Below are positions 8,477-18,289 of a stretch of 64,000 nt of DNA, one piece after another. This stretch comes from Rhizobium sp. CB3090. Its GTDB lineage: Bacteria > Pseudomonadota > Alphaproteobacteria > Rhizobiales > Rhizobiaceae. The stretch's first letter is position 1. The number at the start of each line of letters is the position of its first letter. The notes under the pieces are model-generated. The model saw only the letters and a program-made list of their open reading frames with translations, ran no database searches and was not told where the DNA came from. The DNA is taken from contig NZ_CP121664.1 in NCBI RefSeq assembly GCF_029714285.1, positions 248,001 to 312,000 of the forward strand. Reading direction: 5' to 3'. A program made the position numbers and the translations under genes.

Positions 8477-8492
8477 TTGGCATGAGATTTGA
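8477..8492 (+). promoter_or_regulatory. Sigma-54-type promoter, -12 GA variant
   Basis: GTTGGCATGAGATTTGA: GG at 8479-8480, 10 bases, then GA at 8491-8492 in place of the usual GC. It is closely similar to the element before nifH in this window (TTGGCATGCGTTTTGA), which supports it as functional. The leader to the ATG at 8876 is long, about 370 bp, and I see no gene in it. Confidence 0.6.
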
Positions 8493-8875
8493 AAGTATTT
8501 GTCTTTGAAAGTGGTGGGGCCTGTAACGGCGATGCCGACCGGTAAATGATTATTCGGTACCGGTCGGCAGGAGGGGAGGCGGACCATATCAAATCGTCAA
8601 ATGGATTTCGTCGAAGAAGAGAACAATGGAAGCCAAGAGAGCGAACGGTCTGAGGGGCCAAATCCCCGATAACTTTCAACCGCGGCCGAGCGCAGTTACG
8701 GATCTTGAGCCAAACGACGGTTTGATAGATGGGAAGCATATTGCCGGGCCACCCCGTACCAGGTGCAAAGTGCAGCATCTCCTCGATGGTCCGCCGGCTA
8801 CGAACATCCTGGCGTCGTTGCCGCGTCGATCAATGCACGAATGCCTCTTCCCGACCTGGAATTAGCGACAAAGCG

Positions 8876-9448
8876 ATGTGCCACGAACAAATTACCGAAT
8901 TACTTGATCGCGAGGCGATCCGCGACTGTCTTTATCGATACTGTCGCGGGATAGATCGGGCAGACGAGGCGGCGCTGCGCAGTGCGTACTGGCCCGATGC
9001 GCATGACAATCACGGCGCTTATTCCGGCTCCGCCGAGGGGTTCATAGAGTTCGCGCTGGGTGTCTTCAAGACCGAACCGCGCAATATCCATCAGATCACG
9101 AACGTTCTGATCGAGTTCATCGATCCGGCGGAGGCTACCGTCGAGAGTTACTTCACTGCGCTGCAGCGGGGACCGGACGGCGCGAGGACGATACGTCAGG
9201 TTCTCTTGTGTGGCCGCTATTGCGATCTGTTTCAGAAAAGAGAAGGTGAGTGGCGCATTGCCGAGCGGACCGTCGTCTACGATTGGTTCGAGGAACAAAC
9301 CGCGCCAGTGACCTCCGAGACGGAGCGTTTCGGTCTCCGGCAGCCGATCGGGGCATCGTATCCGGCCGATCCGGTCTACGCGCTCGTGAACCGTCGTTTT
9401 CTTCAAAAACGTGAAGAACTGATCCACATGGCGAAAACACCTCGGTGA
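8876..9448 (+). CDS. SnoaL/NTF2-like small protein, possible dehydratase or isomerase
   Basis: 190 residues starting [28 protein letters not shown], the classic opening of the SnoaL_4 group (scytalone dehydratase/LinA-like alpha+beta barrel). Later blocks are [22 protein letters not shown] and [11 protein letters not shown]. Members are small cofactor-free enzymes acting on cyclic or aromatic substrates, or have no known substrate. I start at ATG 8876; the frame upstream to 8729 is not protein-like. It is followed at 110 bp by the SDR fusion and then the LLM monooxygenase, all on the same strand behind the same enhancer and promoter, so a common oxidative pathway is likely (inference). Confidence 0.75.
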   Translation: MCHEQITELLDREAIRDCLYRYCRGIDRADEAALRSAYWPDAHDNHGAYSGSAEGFIEFALGVFKTEPRNIHQITNVLIEFIDPAEATVESYFTALQRGPDGARTIRQVLLCGRYCDLFQKREGEWRIAERTVVYDWFEEQTAPVTSETERFGLRQPIGASYPADPVYALVNRRFLQKREELIHMAKTPR

Positions 9449-9557
9449 TGAGTGGTTTTAAATCTTCGTCGGTGGCCGAATGGACCTCTCAATCTACTGC
9501 CATCCCGGGGTGGTTGTCCGGAAAACATGGTCCGGGAAACGGTCAGGAGAATTCCTC

Positions 9558-11063
9558 ATGAAACAGCAAGGACGCGTCGTCATCATTACAGGCGCTGCAG
9601 GCGGGATCGGCCGCGCACTCGTCGACGCTCATCTCGCTGTCGGGGACATAGTTGTTGCCGCAGACCTCCCGGACAGCGGCGTGCTTGAACTGGCTCGCGG
9701 TTTCGGCGCGGCGGATCTCGGGCTTGAATTCGATGTCTCGCGGGAAGAAGATATCCTTGCCCTTTATGCGCGGATCGACGCGCAGTTCGACCACATCGAC
9801 GTTCTTGTCAACAATGCGGCGATGGGACCCAGCATGGCCGCGACCACTGAGACCCCCATCGATGACTTCCGACGCGCATTGGCGGTAAACCTGATCGGGC
9901 CCTTCCTCATGGCTCGCGAAGCGGCGCGGCGGATGCAGCCAGGTGCTGCGATTATCAACGTCGCCTCGATGGCGGGCATAATTGGCAATCCAAAACGCAA
10001 CGCCTACGCTGCTTCGAAAGCGGGCCTTATCTCGGTTACGAAATCGCTCGCCTGCGAGTTGGCTTCGCTTGGCATCCGCGTGACGGCAGTGGCGCCAGGC
10101 TATGTGCGCACGCCGATGGTTGCGAAATTGGAACGCGCGGGCCAGACGAACTTGGCGGCGGTGCGTAGCCGTGTGCCGATGGGGCGGATGGCGCGTCCGG
10201 ACGAAATTGCGCGAGCCGTGCGGTTTCTCGCCAGCCCGGATGCGCGTTACATCAACGGCACGGTGCTGACAATTGATGGGGGGTGGATGTCCTTCAACCA
10301 GCCCGGCGACGCGCACCCGCGAGTAAGCGAAATACCACTAGCCGAGCTTTCCCGCCCGCCACAATCAACCAATAAGCGGATCGTTCTCGTGACGGGCGGC
10401 GCGACCAGCATAGGCGCGGCCGTTGTTCGCCGCTTTGCAGCAAACGGCGATACCGTCGTAATTGCGGACATAAACGGCGTCGCAGCGGTGAAGCTCGCAA
10501 AATCCCTCGGCGGGGAGCACATGGGAAAATCCGTGGACATCTCAAGTGAAACGGAGGTGGTAGCACTGTTCGACGATGTGCGGGCGCGGTTCGGGCGGCT
10601 TGAGGTCCTCGTCAACAGTACCGCTTGGCCCGACAGCTGCGAGTCGGGAGTTGAGCAAACGCCTGCCGAGATCGCGCGCGTCATCGATGTCAACCTCACC
10701 GGTGCCTTCACCTGCGCGCGTGAGGCTATCAAGACGATGCGGCCCGACGGGGTAATCCTGAACGTCGGATCAATTAACCGTTCCCTGACGATTGCCCAGC
10801 GCCATGCGTATGGCGCATCAAAGGCGGGGTTGGAAATGCTGACCCGCTGCATGGCGGCCGAACTCGGGCCGGTTGGCATCCGAACTGCGACGATTGCTCT
10901 TGGCTTCATTCACACACCTGATAGTGCACGGAAAGCGAACAGCCGCCGCAACCCGGCCCGTAGCGGTGGGCAGTTCGAAGGCATGGCAAACGCCGCGTTT
11001 TTTCTAGCTTCGCCAGATGCTTCATACATCAACGGTTCGACCCTCTACGTCGGCAACGGCTGA
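9558..11063 (+). CDS. Tandem two-domain short-chain dehydrogenase/reductase
   Basis: 501 residues made of two complete SDR folds. Domain 1 (about 1-245) has TGAAGGIG for NAD(P), NNAAM, a serine in NVASMAG and YAASK as the catalytic Tyr-Lys. Domain 2 (about 265-501) has TGGATSIG, a degenerate NSTAW in place of NNAG, VGSIN and YGASK. Both therefore keep Ser-Tyr-Lys. A typical SDR is about 250 residues, so this is a fusion or tandem duplication. I start at ATG 9558 (MKQQGRVVIITG), since the open frame before it is not SDR sequence. From memory, NGR234 has a similar double SDR (y4vI) next to a monooxygenase and nifH. Substrate unknown. Confidence 0.9.
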   Translation: MKQQGRVVIITGAAGGIGRALVDAHLAVGDIVVAADLPDSGVLELARGFGAADLGLEFDVSREEDILALYARIDAQFDHIDVLVNNAAMGPSMAATTETPIDDFRRALAVNLIGPFLMAREAARRMQPGAAIINVASMAGIIGNPKRNAYAASKAGLISVTKSLACELASLGIRVTAVAPGYVRTPMVAKLERAGQTNLAAVRSRVPMGRMARPDEIARAVRFLASPDARYINGTVLTIDGGWMSFNQPGDAHPRVSEIPLAELSRPPQSTNKRIVLVTGGATSIGAAVVRRFAANGDTVVIADINGVAAVKLAKSLGGEHMGKSVDISSETEVVALFDDVRARFGRLEVLVNSTAWPDSCESGVEQTPAEIARVIDVNLTGAFTCAREAIKTMRPDGVILNVGSINRSLTIAQRHAYGASKAGLEMLTRCMAAELGPVGIRTATIALGFIHTPDSARKANSRRNPARSGGQFEGMANAAFFLASPDASYINGSTLYVGNG

Positions 11064-11308
11064 AGGTCGGGCGATATTGGATTCTCCCACGATCAGAACA
11101 TTCACGGGAGATCGAAAATGGCACCATTTGCCAGATGGGATGCGAGAGATCATCGAATTTGACAATTTGAGGGAGCACTTGCGGCCGGCGAACGGCAAGC
11201 GATCTGTCTCGAAACCTCGAATACCAAAAAAAGGCGGATCGGGACCGAGGCCACGACACGTAGCCATCGGCCATTTGCCGACGGGCCCAACGTTAATGAG
11301 GCAACGCT

Positions 11309-12373
11309 ATGGAATTCGCGACCTTCATCCTTGCTTCCCAGCGGGGCTATCATCAATCGCCCGCCAGCATCATCCGCAACTCAATCGAACAGGCAGTCCT
11401 TTCGGAGCAAGCTGGCTTCAACACCGCGTGGTTTGCCGAACACCACTTCAACAACTATAGCCTGGTTCCATCGCCCTTGATGATGGTTGCCCATTGTGCC
11501 GGCCGGACGAACTCCATTCGCCTCGGCACTGGTGTTTGCGTATTGCCGCTTTATCAACCACAACGTCTGCTTTCCGAGATAGGTTTCGCCGATATCGTTT
11601 CGAGCGGTCGCCTGGAGCTTGGCGTCGGTTCCGGATATCAGCAGTTTGAGTTTGACCGCTTCGGTGTCGAAATCGATGAGGCGCCGTCCATTTGTTCGGA
11701 ATATCTGGACGTCGTTCTCAAGGGCCTCAAGCAAAAGATTTTTGAGCACGATGGCCAATATATAAAGGTACCTCCGACGGCGATTTCGGTGCGGACTATC
11801 CAGAAGCCAACTCCACCGATCTGGATTGCTACCGCGTCCGGATACAACATGGGCCGCGCTTATCGCGAGGGACATAATCTTTTCGTCACAGCATTCCACG
11901 ATGGCTTGGAAACATTGAGCAAGCTGCGCGAAAGCATCGAGAACGCAGCATTGTCAAAAGGTAAGACTGTTACGGACGCCAAGATTTCGCTGTTACGTTG
12001 TTGCTATGCCAGCGACAATGAGGCGGAGATCAACAGCTATCTCGACAACGCCCGTTTCCAGCGTCGGCTATCTGAGGCGCTTCATCAGCGCCGCCAACAA
12101 AGTGAGGACGGTTACCTGCTGCAGGAAACCCCGACCCAACAGGATCTCTCGTTTCAAACGATGCGCGACAATCTGCCAATCGGCAGTGTGAACCGGGTGA
12201 TCGATCGCCTGCTGGAAGAGATTAGTGTGCTGAAACCGTCCCAGATCGCGATTCACTGCCAATTGGGCGATTTCGACCATCAGGCGATGCTGCGGCAAAT
12301 CGAACTCTGGGGAGACAAGATCATCCCGGCTGTCAACAAGTCGCTCGGTCACGCGCCCGCCGTGACCGGATAA
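11309..12373 (+). CDS. LLM-class flavin-dependent monooxygenase
   Basis: 354 residues of the bacterial-luciferase-like family, which uses reduced FMN and oxygen. Family blocks include the beginning MEFATFILASQRGY, FNTAWFAEHHF, NSIRLGTGVCVLPLYQP, GRLELGVGSGYQQFEFDRFG and PPIWIATASGYNMGRAYREG. Length is normal. It lies 245 bp downstream of the SDR fusion on the same strand; the gap contains no consensus sigma-54 element that I can find, so it may be read from the promoter at 8479 or have its own start. The reaction is probably an oxygenation within the same unknown pathway. Confidence 0.9.
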   Translation: MEFATFILASQRGYHQSPASIIRNSIEQAVLSEQAGFNTAWFAEHHFNNYSLVPSPLMMVAHCAGRTNSIRLGTGVCVLPLYQPQRLLSEIGFADIVSSGRLELGVGSGYQQFEFDRFGVEIDEAPSICSEYLDVVLKGLKQKIFEHDGQYIKVPPTAISVRTIQKPTPPIWIATASGYNMGRAYREGHNLFVTAFHDGLETLSKLRESIENAALSKGKTVTDAKISLLRCCYASDNEAEINSYLDNARFQRRLSEALHQRRQQSEDGYLLQETPTQQDLSFQTMRDNLPIGSVNRVIDRLLEEISVLKPSQIAIHCQLGDFDHQAMLRQIELWGDKIIPAVNKSLGHAPAVTG

Positions 12374-12543
12374 CTACGTTCCGAGATCACGGAGCAATTT
12401 TTGATGATGAGCCGTTCGGATAGACCGACGTCGATCTCGCTTCATGGCGAACGGCCCTCGCTGACGATGCCGACCTCTGGCCTCAAGGACGGCGATTTAA
12501 ACTTTGGCGAACTCGCAACGATCAATTGCCGTATTGACCATCA

Positions 12544-13089
12544 TCAGCCAGCCAGATTGAGTGTTTCGAAGTGAAACGGGCCGCGCACCCCGGCGGAAAA
12601 ACGCTCGGCGGCGTTGAGAGCCATCTCTAACCTTTCGCGGGGCGGAGAGCTTGATGATGCAAAGAGCGCGCCCAGTGCTATTTGCTGACCACATCCACAG
12701 GCGTCAAATCCATCGACCGGCTCAACAACCTGGTAATCATCGTCAATTCTGAAGAGCCTTCCGGCATAGCCGACGAGGAAGGTCCCGCCGCGCTCAGCTT
12801 CGTTCTGCCGTCGTGCGTAGCCGCCATCTTTCAAGCATTGGCGAAGCGCGTTGACGAAATCCGTCACCATGAAGGCATAGACATCCGTTTCGGGATCTCT
12901 TTTGGGCGGCTTAAAGGAATGTGCCAATAGCTGGCTCATTCTGAACGAAGAGGTAAACCCGAAGAGAAAGTCCTGGTTGCGGAATACTTTGCGATCGGCT
13001 CGGACGGTAAGCGAATAGCCGGCCACACCAGCGCTATCGCCCCCGATGTGAACAGATGCGTCGCTGATTAAACCGACAATGCATGTCAT
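12544..13089 (-). CDS. Proteasome-like Ntn-hydrolase family protein
   Basis: 181 residues beginning MTCIVGLISDASVHIGGDSAG. This resembles the start of proteasome-beta/HslV-like Ntn hydrolases, in which Thr2 becomes the nucleophile after removal of Met. Later blocks are KVFRNQDFLFGFTSSFRM and GGTFLVGYAGRLFRIDDDYQ, and the end contains ACGCGQQIALGALFA. The start is ATG 13089, with AGGAGG about 10 bp upstream. The same frame stays open a further 105 codons to 13404 without a stop; that extension could be an older gene fused in frame. Stand-alone members of this family occur in phages and plasmids. Substrate unknown. Confidence 0.7.
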   Translation of the reverse strand: MTCIVGLISDASVHIGGDSAGVAGYSLTVRADRKVFRNQDFLFGFTSSFRMSQLLAHSFKPPKRDPETDVYAFMVTDFVNALRQCLKDGGYARRQNEAERGGTFLVGYAGRLFRIDDDYQVVEPVDGFDACGCGQQIALGALFASSSSPPRERLEMALNAAERFSAGVRGPFHFETLNLAG

Positions 13090-13545
13090 CCGCCGCCGCT
13101 CCTCCTGTGGGTTGATTTTATAGAATCCAATGTCGCAATAGCAGCCGACCAGCTTTGTCGCTTTGGCTGCCCCAGGCTCAGCTAGCAAACAGCGTGCCGA
13201 CCAGCGCCCCGGCCACTGATCAATCGTGACAGCTTCGCCCGGTCTTACCGCTTTCTGGTTGATCGGCACGATTACCAGGTCTGGGATGAATTGGCGCTCT
13301 CTCGCCTGAAACTTCAATAAGTCTTGGCGTTGTTGTTTGATCCGGGGGAATTCTGTCGGGTTTGTTCCGTCCGCGACACGGACGTGTTCGGCTAACTGGC
13401 GCATCCATGCCTAAACCGTTGGATAGCGGGTCATTTCACGCTCTTTGCGCAGCTGGCATGGCTTTTGAAGTTCCCTTGCCAGGAGGTGACAGGAACGGCC
13501 GACCTGTGACGACATCGATCCGATAAAATGGAGGAGAAAGGTATC

Positions 13546-13662
13546 ATGCCAAGTCTGGCGCAGATCCGCATTCAGCTCGAAAGAACCGTTGCCCGCCTGG
13601 CATCGGAACGCTCGATTGCTCGAGTTGGCGGCGATTGTCATAATTACGGCGTCGATCAATAG
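13546..13662 (+). CDS. Possible 38-residue small protein or gene remnant
   Basis: ATG 13546 is preceded by GGAGGAGAAAGG at good spacing and encodes a 38-residue basic, helical peptide (starts MPSLAQIRIQLERTVARLAS) ending at TAG 13662. The strong ribosome site is the main argument. It could be a truncated relic. The rest of the 13105-14136 interval has no gene I can support. Confidence 0.35.
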   Translation: MPSLAQIRIQLERTVARLASERSIARVGGDCHNYGVDQ

Positions 13663-14136
13663 TCGCCAATGAAGCTTCGCTGGGATTTCAATGGACATGT
13701 GCTTACCGGACTTTCGCATTCGCCGGATAAAAGTCGCGCGGGTGCAGCGGTGATCAGCGCTTTTGGCGCCAAATTGCGGACCGCCCGTTTCTTCGCGGCG
13801 CCAGCTACGGTTTTTCCTGCGGATGTGAGTGGAGACCCAAGTTCTGTGCGAGCTTTCCGCGAGCCTAGACCGACCCATCTATGATTGCTCGGTTCGCGAG
13901 GATCATCGCCTAGCGGCCACGGAGCGGTAACGATTTCTGGCGGGGCCGAATCCATTTGGTCGGCTAAAACAGCCACTTATATGCCGCCTGTTTCCAACCT
14001 CCGAGGCTCGGCAACACCAAACCAGGGCGAAGACAATACCATCCATCTCCGGACAGATCGCCGAGCCAGGTGCCCGCCATCACAGACTTACAATTCCCCG
14101 CACCACGGAGTTTTCTCGATTAGGAGTTTTTCGCAC

Positions 14137-16218
14137 ATGACTGGTTTCGATCCTCGCCCGACACTGAATGCGCCCGATGACGACCCTTATCTCTGGCTCG
14201 AAGACATTGATGGCGAGAAAGCCTTGCATTGGGTCACTGAGCAATCGGCGCGAACGCTGGCGCGCTTTGGCGGGCCTCGGTTCGAAGGAGACCGCGACAC
14301 GCTCGCAGGCATTTTCGGCCGCCCTGATAAGATTGCGTGGATCACGCGCCGGGACCGATACCTCTATAATTTCTGGCGAGATGCCGCAAACCCGAGAGGC
14401 GTGTGGCGCAGAACAACGCTCGCCGCCTATATCACGGCGGAGCCGGAGTGGGAAATCGTTCTCGACTTGGATGACCTCGCCAAGACAGAGGGAAAGGACT
14501 GGATATGGGACGGTGCCTCGATCGAACCGGGAAGATGCGAAAGAGCCGTCCTTCGCCTATCGCTAGGTGGCAGCGATGCGGTCGAGCATCGCGAGTACGA
14601 TCTAACCACGCGAAGCCTCGTCGCCGACGGCTTCAATCTCCCGGAGGCCAAAGGAAATATTGCCTGGCTCAATCACGACACTCTTTTGCTTTCCATCGCT
14701 CTCGGCGATGGCATGGCCACGCGCTCCGGCTATGCGCGCACAGTGCGGTTATGGACGCGCGGCTCGGATCCGCTCGCCGCGCCGGTTATCTTCAAGGCGA
14801 GTCCCGACTCTATTCTCGTGTTCGCCTATCTGGATCGTACCGCCGCAAGCGAACGCGTTTGGTTCATCGAGCGGACCTTTTTCGACACGATCGGCTGGAT
14901 CGGCGACAGGAGCGGTCCGAAGACCCAGATCGATCTTCCCCGAGATGCGAGCTGGAACGTCTTCGGGGATTGGCTGGCTGTGAAGTTGCGTAACGCATGG
15001 ACGGTCGGAGGGACTACCCATGCGGCTGACGCGCTGCTCGGCATCTCCCTGTCCTCGTTCATCGCCGGCGCGCGTAGCCTTGCTACGCTATTTGAACCGG
15101 GCGAAAGGTGCGCCCTGCAGTCCTTCTTCTGGAATGACGGAAAGCTCGTGGTATCCCTCCTCGACAATCTCGTCCCGCGCTTTGCTATGTTCACGCCCGG
15201 ACGAAAGGATTGGACGCACCGAACCTTGGACACCATGCCGGCTGCGACGACCGTTCGAGCCTGGCCGTTAGATGCGGAAGTTCACGAGAGCAATGGAGAA
15301 ATCCTCGTCTCGGCTGAAGATCCAGTGACCCCACCGCAGCTTCTCTTGTTCAATCTCAACGGAGCGCCGCGGCTCGGCGCCCCCGTCGTCCTGAAACGCG
15401 ATCCAGACAAGTTCGATGCATCCGGATTGGTGGTCACGCGTCATGAGGCGGCTTCGACGGACGGTGAAATAATCCCCTATACACAAGTTGGTCCGGAGAA
15501 CGGAAACGGAAATGCGCCGGTTCACCTCACCGCCTATGGCGGCTACGGCAAATCGGTTCTGCCCCGTTACAAATCCGCGATAGGCAAGCTGTGGCTGGAA
15601 CGCGGCGGCACGAGCGTGGTGGCCAACATCCGCGGCGGCGGCGAGTTCGGCACCCGCTGGCACGAGGCTGGAAGAAGGGCGGGCAGGCGTCTTGCCCATG
15701 ACGATTTCGCCGCCGTGGCCGCTGACCTGGTGCAACGCGGTGTCACGCGTCCGGGACGGATCGCTGCCCAGGGCGGCTCAAATGGCGGTCTTCTGATCGC
15801 CAACATGCTAACTCGATATCCGGAGCGTTTCGGCGCGCTCTTCTGCACCGTTTCCGTTCTGGACCTGCGTCGTTACACGAAGCTCCTCGCGGGTGCGAGT
15901 TGGATTGAGGAAAAGGGTGATCCCGACAAGCCGGAAGATTGGGCCTTTCTCAGTCAAATGTCTGCCTATCACACGGCCGAAGCGGGGCAATCCTACCCGC
16001 CCATCCTGCTCGCCACCCGGAGACGCGACGACCGCGTCCATCCGGGGCACGCACGTAAGATGGCTGCAAAGCTACAGGCACTCGGCTGCCCCGCCTACTT
16101 CTACGAAGCTGAGGTCGGCGGTCATGGCGCCGGCTCGGACAATCGCGAGCAGGCGGCCTTCCTCGCCCTCGGTTACAGTTTCCTTCGCGATGCCATCGGT
16201 TTTCCGGAACGTCTATGA
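14137..16218 (+). CDS. Prolyl oligopeptidase family serine peptidase (S9)
   Basis: 693 residues. The N-terminal part (DDDPYLWLEDIDGEKALHWV) and the following beta-propeller (about 60-410) match S9A peptidases. The C-terminal alpha/beta-hydrolase domain has TAYGGYGKS, the nucleophile motif GGSNGG with Ser548, Asp631/632 in RRDDRVHPGH and His663 in GGHGAG, so the triad looks complete. Start ATG 14137 has AGGAG upstream and yields MTGFDPRPTLNAPDDD; the longer open frame is not conserved-looking. No signal peptide is visible, so it is probably cytoplasmic and cleaves short proline-containing peptides. Confidence 0.92.
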   Translation: MTGFDPRPTLNAPDDDPYLWLEDIDGEKALHWVTEQSARTLARFGGPRFEGDRDTLAGIFGRPDKIAWITRRDRYLYNFWRDAANPRGVWRRTTLAAYITAEPEWEIVLDLDDLAKTEGKDWIWDGASIEPGRCERAVLRLSLGGSDAVEHREYDLTTRSLVADGFNLPEAKGNIAWLNHDTLLLSIALGDGMATRSGYARTVRLWTRGSDPLAAPVIFKASPDSILVFAYLDRTAASERVWFIERTFFDTIGWIGDRSGPKTQIDLPRDASWNVFGDWLAVKLRNAWTVGGTTHAADALLGISLSSFIAGARSLATLFEPGERCALQSFFWNDGKLVVSLLDNLVPRFAMFTPGRKDWTHRTLDTMPAATTVRAWPLDAEVHESNGEILVSAEDPVTPPQLLLFNLNGAPRLGAPVVLKRDPDKFDASGLVVTRHEAASTDGEIIPYTQVGPENGNGNAPVHLTAYGGYGKSVLPRYKSAIGKLWLERGGTSVVANIRGGGEFGTRWHEAGRRAGRRLAHDDFAAVAADLVQRGVTRPGRIAAQGGSNGGLLIANMLTRYPERFGALFCTVSVLDLRRYTKLLAGASWIEEKGDPDKPEDWAFLSQMSAYHTAEAGQSYPPILLATRRRDDRVHPGHARKMAAKLQALGCPAYFYEAEVGGHGAGSDNREQAAFLALGYSFLRDAIGFPERL

Positions 16219-16413
16219 CTTGTTGAGGAAAGCAGCCGATCGACTTGAAGCGGTGAGGCACTCCCTTCATCATCAGCGATATCATCGATCGCTAAGGCGC
16301 GCCGCGTGGCAGCAGGGGCTGGCGCCGACCGCCAGCTTGACGGTCGGAGTGTATTCCAATCGCCGAAACAGAGCTCTGTCAGTAATTGCATCGGCGCCTG
16401 AACGGCTGCCCAT

Positions 16414-17394
16414 CTAGCGAAGAACCGGCTCTCCATGGAAACGGCGCTTTGATGGCTTTGAGACGCCAAATCCAACCTCCATCATCAGCCGCGGCCGCTG
16501 ATTTGCCAAGGTACCCATATGAAAGCCGAAAGGATCTTCGACGAAACCTGAACCCGCTTTGCCGGTCAAAGTGATGGCATTTTCCTCGCCATAGAAATCC
16601 AACACCTCACGCGCCGGATGGCCGACGAGCAGAGTCAATTGATGCTTCAAGCGCCGACGATTGTGGCTGCCGCGCACGTAGACATGCGGACCGGAATTGG
16701 CATCGACGTCGGTGAGATAAAAGAAAAACTTCAACATCCGCCAATCATCGAGATCGAAGTGAAACTTGAAGGAAGCGCGGCTAAGATCAGCATCCGAGGC
16801 ATTTTTTGTCGGAAAGCTCCACCACGTCCGCGTGGTGATCAATCTCGCATTGCCGCCGAGATAATGCCTTGCCACGTTAAGAAGCAGCGGGTCTTGCTGA
16901 ACGGCAACGACGGCATCACATCGTAACGCCCGTTCGTAATGGTGGCCACTCAGTATCGTCCGGCCAAACCACCGCTCGGCTTCGATATGGTCGCTGGCCA
17001 AAAAGTCAAACCTTCGGTCGAAATTGCCGAAGCAAGGAGTCTCATTCCCAAAACGGGCAATTTCCTCGTGGATTGCGGTGGGAAGCGTCAATCCCGCAAA
17101 TAGGCCAGTTCTTCTCAGTTCGGCGGCGATCGCCTCTGCCTTTAGGTCGCCAAACATCGAGGTCTTGCGACTTTCCTGCCGCGGCGCTTGTCTTGCGGTC
17201 AGCCAATGTGCCTTGCGGAACGGCATCGTGCGTGCCAGCAGGAACATTGGCAGCCAAGCCGGGTTCTCCCGCATATCAGTGAGATAGGTTGGAATTCGAG
17301 ACACTATCCGGCGAAATACCCCTCCGTTGCGCGCGATCGTTTCGAGATTCTTCGGGTTAGAGTTTGCGGAGCTGAGCATTCGATAGCCTTTCAT
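16414..17394 (-). CDS. Phytanoyl-CoA dioxygenase (PhyH)-like Fe(II)/2-oxoglutarate oxygenase
   Basis: 326 residues from ATG 17394 (MKGYRMLSSANSNPKN). Candidate iron ligands are His212 and Asp214 in FHFDLDDW, and the distal histidine in DPFGFHMG followed by the 2-oxoglutarate arginine in NQRPRL; GPHVYVRGSHNRR is a PhyH family block. About 80 N-terminal residues precede the fold. An ATG at 17433 is also possible, but AGGAGG lies between the two starts. The protein probably hydroxylates a small molecule; substrate unknown. It is convergent with the S9 gene and divergent from nodD. I found no sigma-54 promoter or NifA element upstream. Confidence 0.7.
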   Translation of the reverse strand: MKGYRMLSSANSNPKNLETIARNGGVFRRIVSRIPTYLTDMRENPAWLPMFLLARTMPFRKAHWLTARQAPRQESRKTSMFGDLKAEAIAAELRRTGLFAGLTLPTAIHEEIARFGNETPCFGNFDRRFDFLASDHIEAERWFGRTILSGHHYERALRCDAVVAVQQDPLLLNVARHYLGGNARLITTRTWWSFPTKNASDADLSRASFKFHFDLDDWRMLKFFFYLTDVDANSGPHVYVRGSHNRRRLKHQLTLLVGHPAREVLDFYGEENAITLTGKAGSGFVEDPFGFHMGTLANQRPRLMMEVGFGVSKPSKRRFHGEPVLR

Positions 17395-18289
17395 GGATGA
17401 TAGAAGTTCCTCCTGCGGGCAAGAACCTTGCACTCAATACGGTGTAGTCTCGACTGAGCGTGTTCCTGTTGATGCTACGAAATCCAGTGACGGACCGACG
17501 CAATGTGCAAAGGCGGTATGCTCTCGCACGCCGCCTTTGCTGGTCTTATCCAGGGAGGATCCGTTCAAGGGAATGTGTCGTTGCTCCCCTAATCCAGTTT
17601 TCACATCAGGCGCGGTCGGACCTAGCCCAATGAACGGAAATCGGGCGCACCGACTTTGATTGCATGACTGAACATCAATTTCTCTAAAGTTTGTTTCGGC
17701 GAATACGATCAAAGTCGGGGACATAGGGACCTTACTCCAATGCCCCACAGGTTTGGCAAATCTATTGTTTAGATAATGCTTATTTACGAGATGGATAATT
17801 CAAGACACAGCTCCGCAATTTCAGGGACTGAGACCCGTTCATGATGCTGATCGAGACCGGCATTTCGGTACGGCATTTTCCTGTTGAAGACTCCCCACCG
17901 GATGTCGGATCGCCAAGGCGTTCAGGAGTGGGGATTGAGCGGATCCTGCACGGGAGCGTGTTCCGCAACTACACGCGTTGGCATATTCGCTAGTGTTCAA
18001 GGGATTGCTTTGCCGCGATTGCGTGAGTGGAAGCCCTTGTGCCAAGCTGCCGGGCTGGCCCGAAATTTTGTCCAATATCGTGCAGCGCCCCAAGAGGGTG
18101 CTCGGTGAGGCGGATTTGCCAAAACGCGCGGCGAGGTAGGCCGCTTAAGTAAAGTTCACCGACCGTTTTCAGGCGATCCACACGAAAATTTGCATCGATC
18201 TACTTGATTTCCGAGAATATATATTCTTTCAATGGCGCGATGATCGATGGCGTGTATGGCATATTTCCACGCCGTGGATGAAGGAAAGC
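17395..18289. other. Intergenic region between PhyH-like gene and nodD
   Basis: About 890 bp. I looked for a nod box, sigma-54 elements and TGT-N10-ACA. Only a near match TGTTTCGGCGAATACG at about 17692 is present, with a single mismatch in the ACA half. An AT-rich palindromic stretch GAATATATATTC lies at about 18214. No gene is supported. Confidence 0.4.

Noticed and set aside
18180..18289. Nod box upstream of nodD
   Set aside because: No match to the 47-bp consensus beyond short AT-rich pieces.
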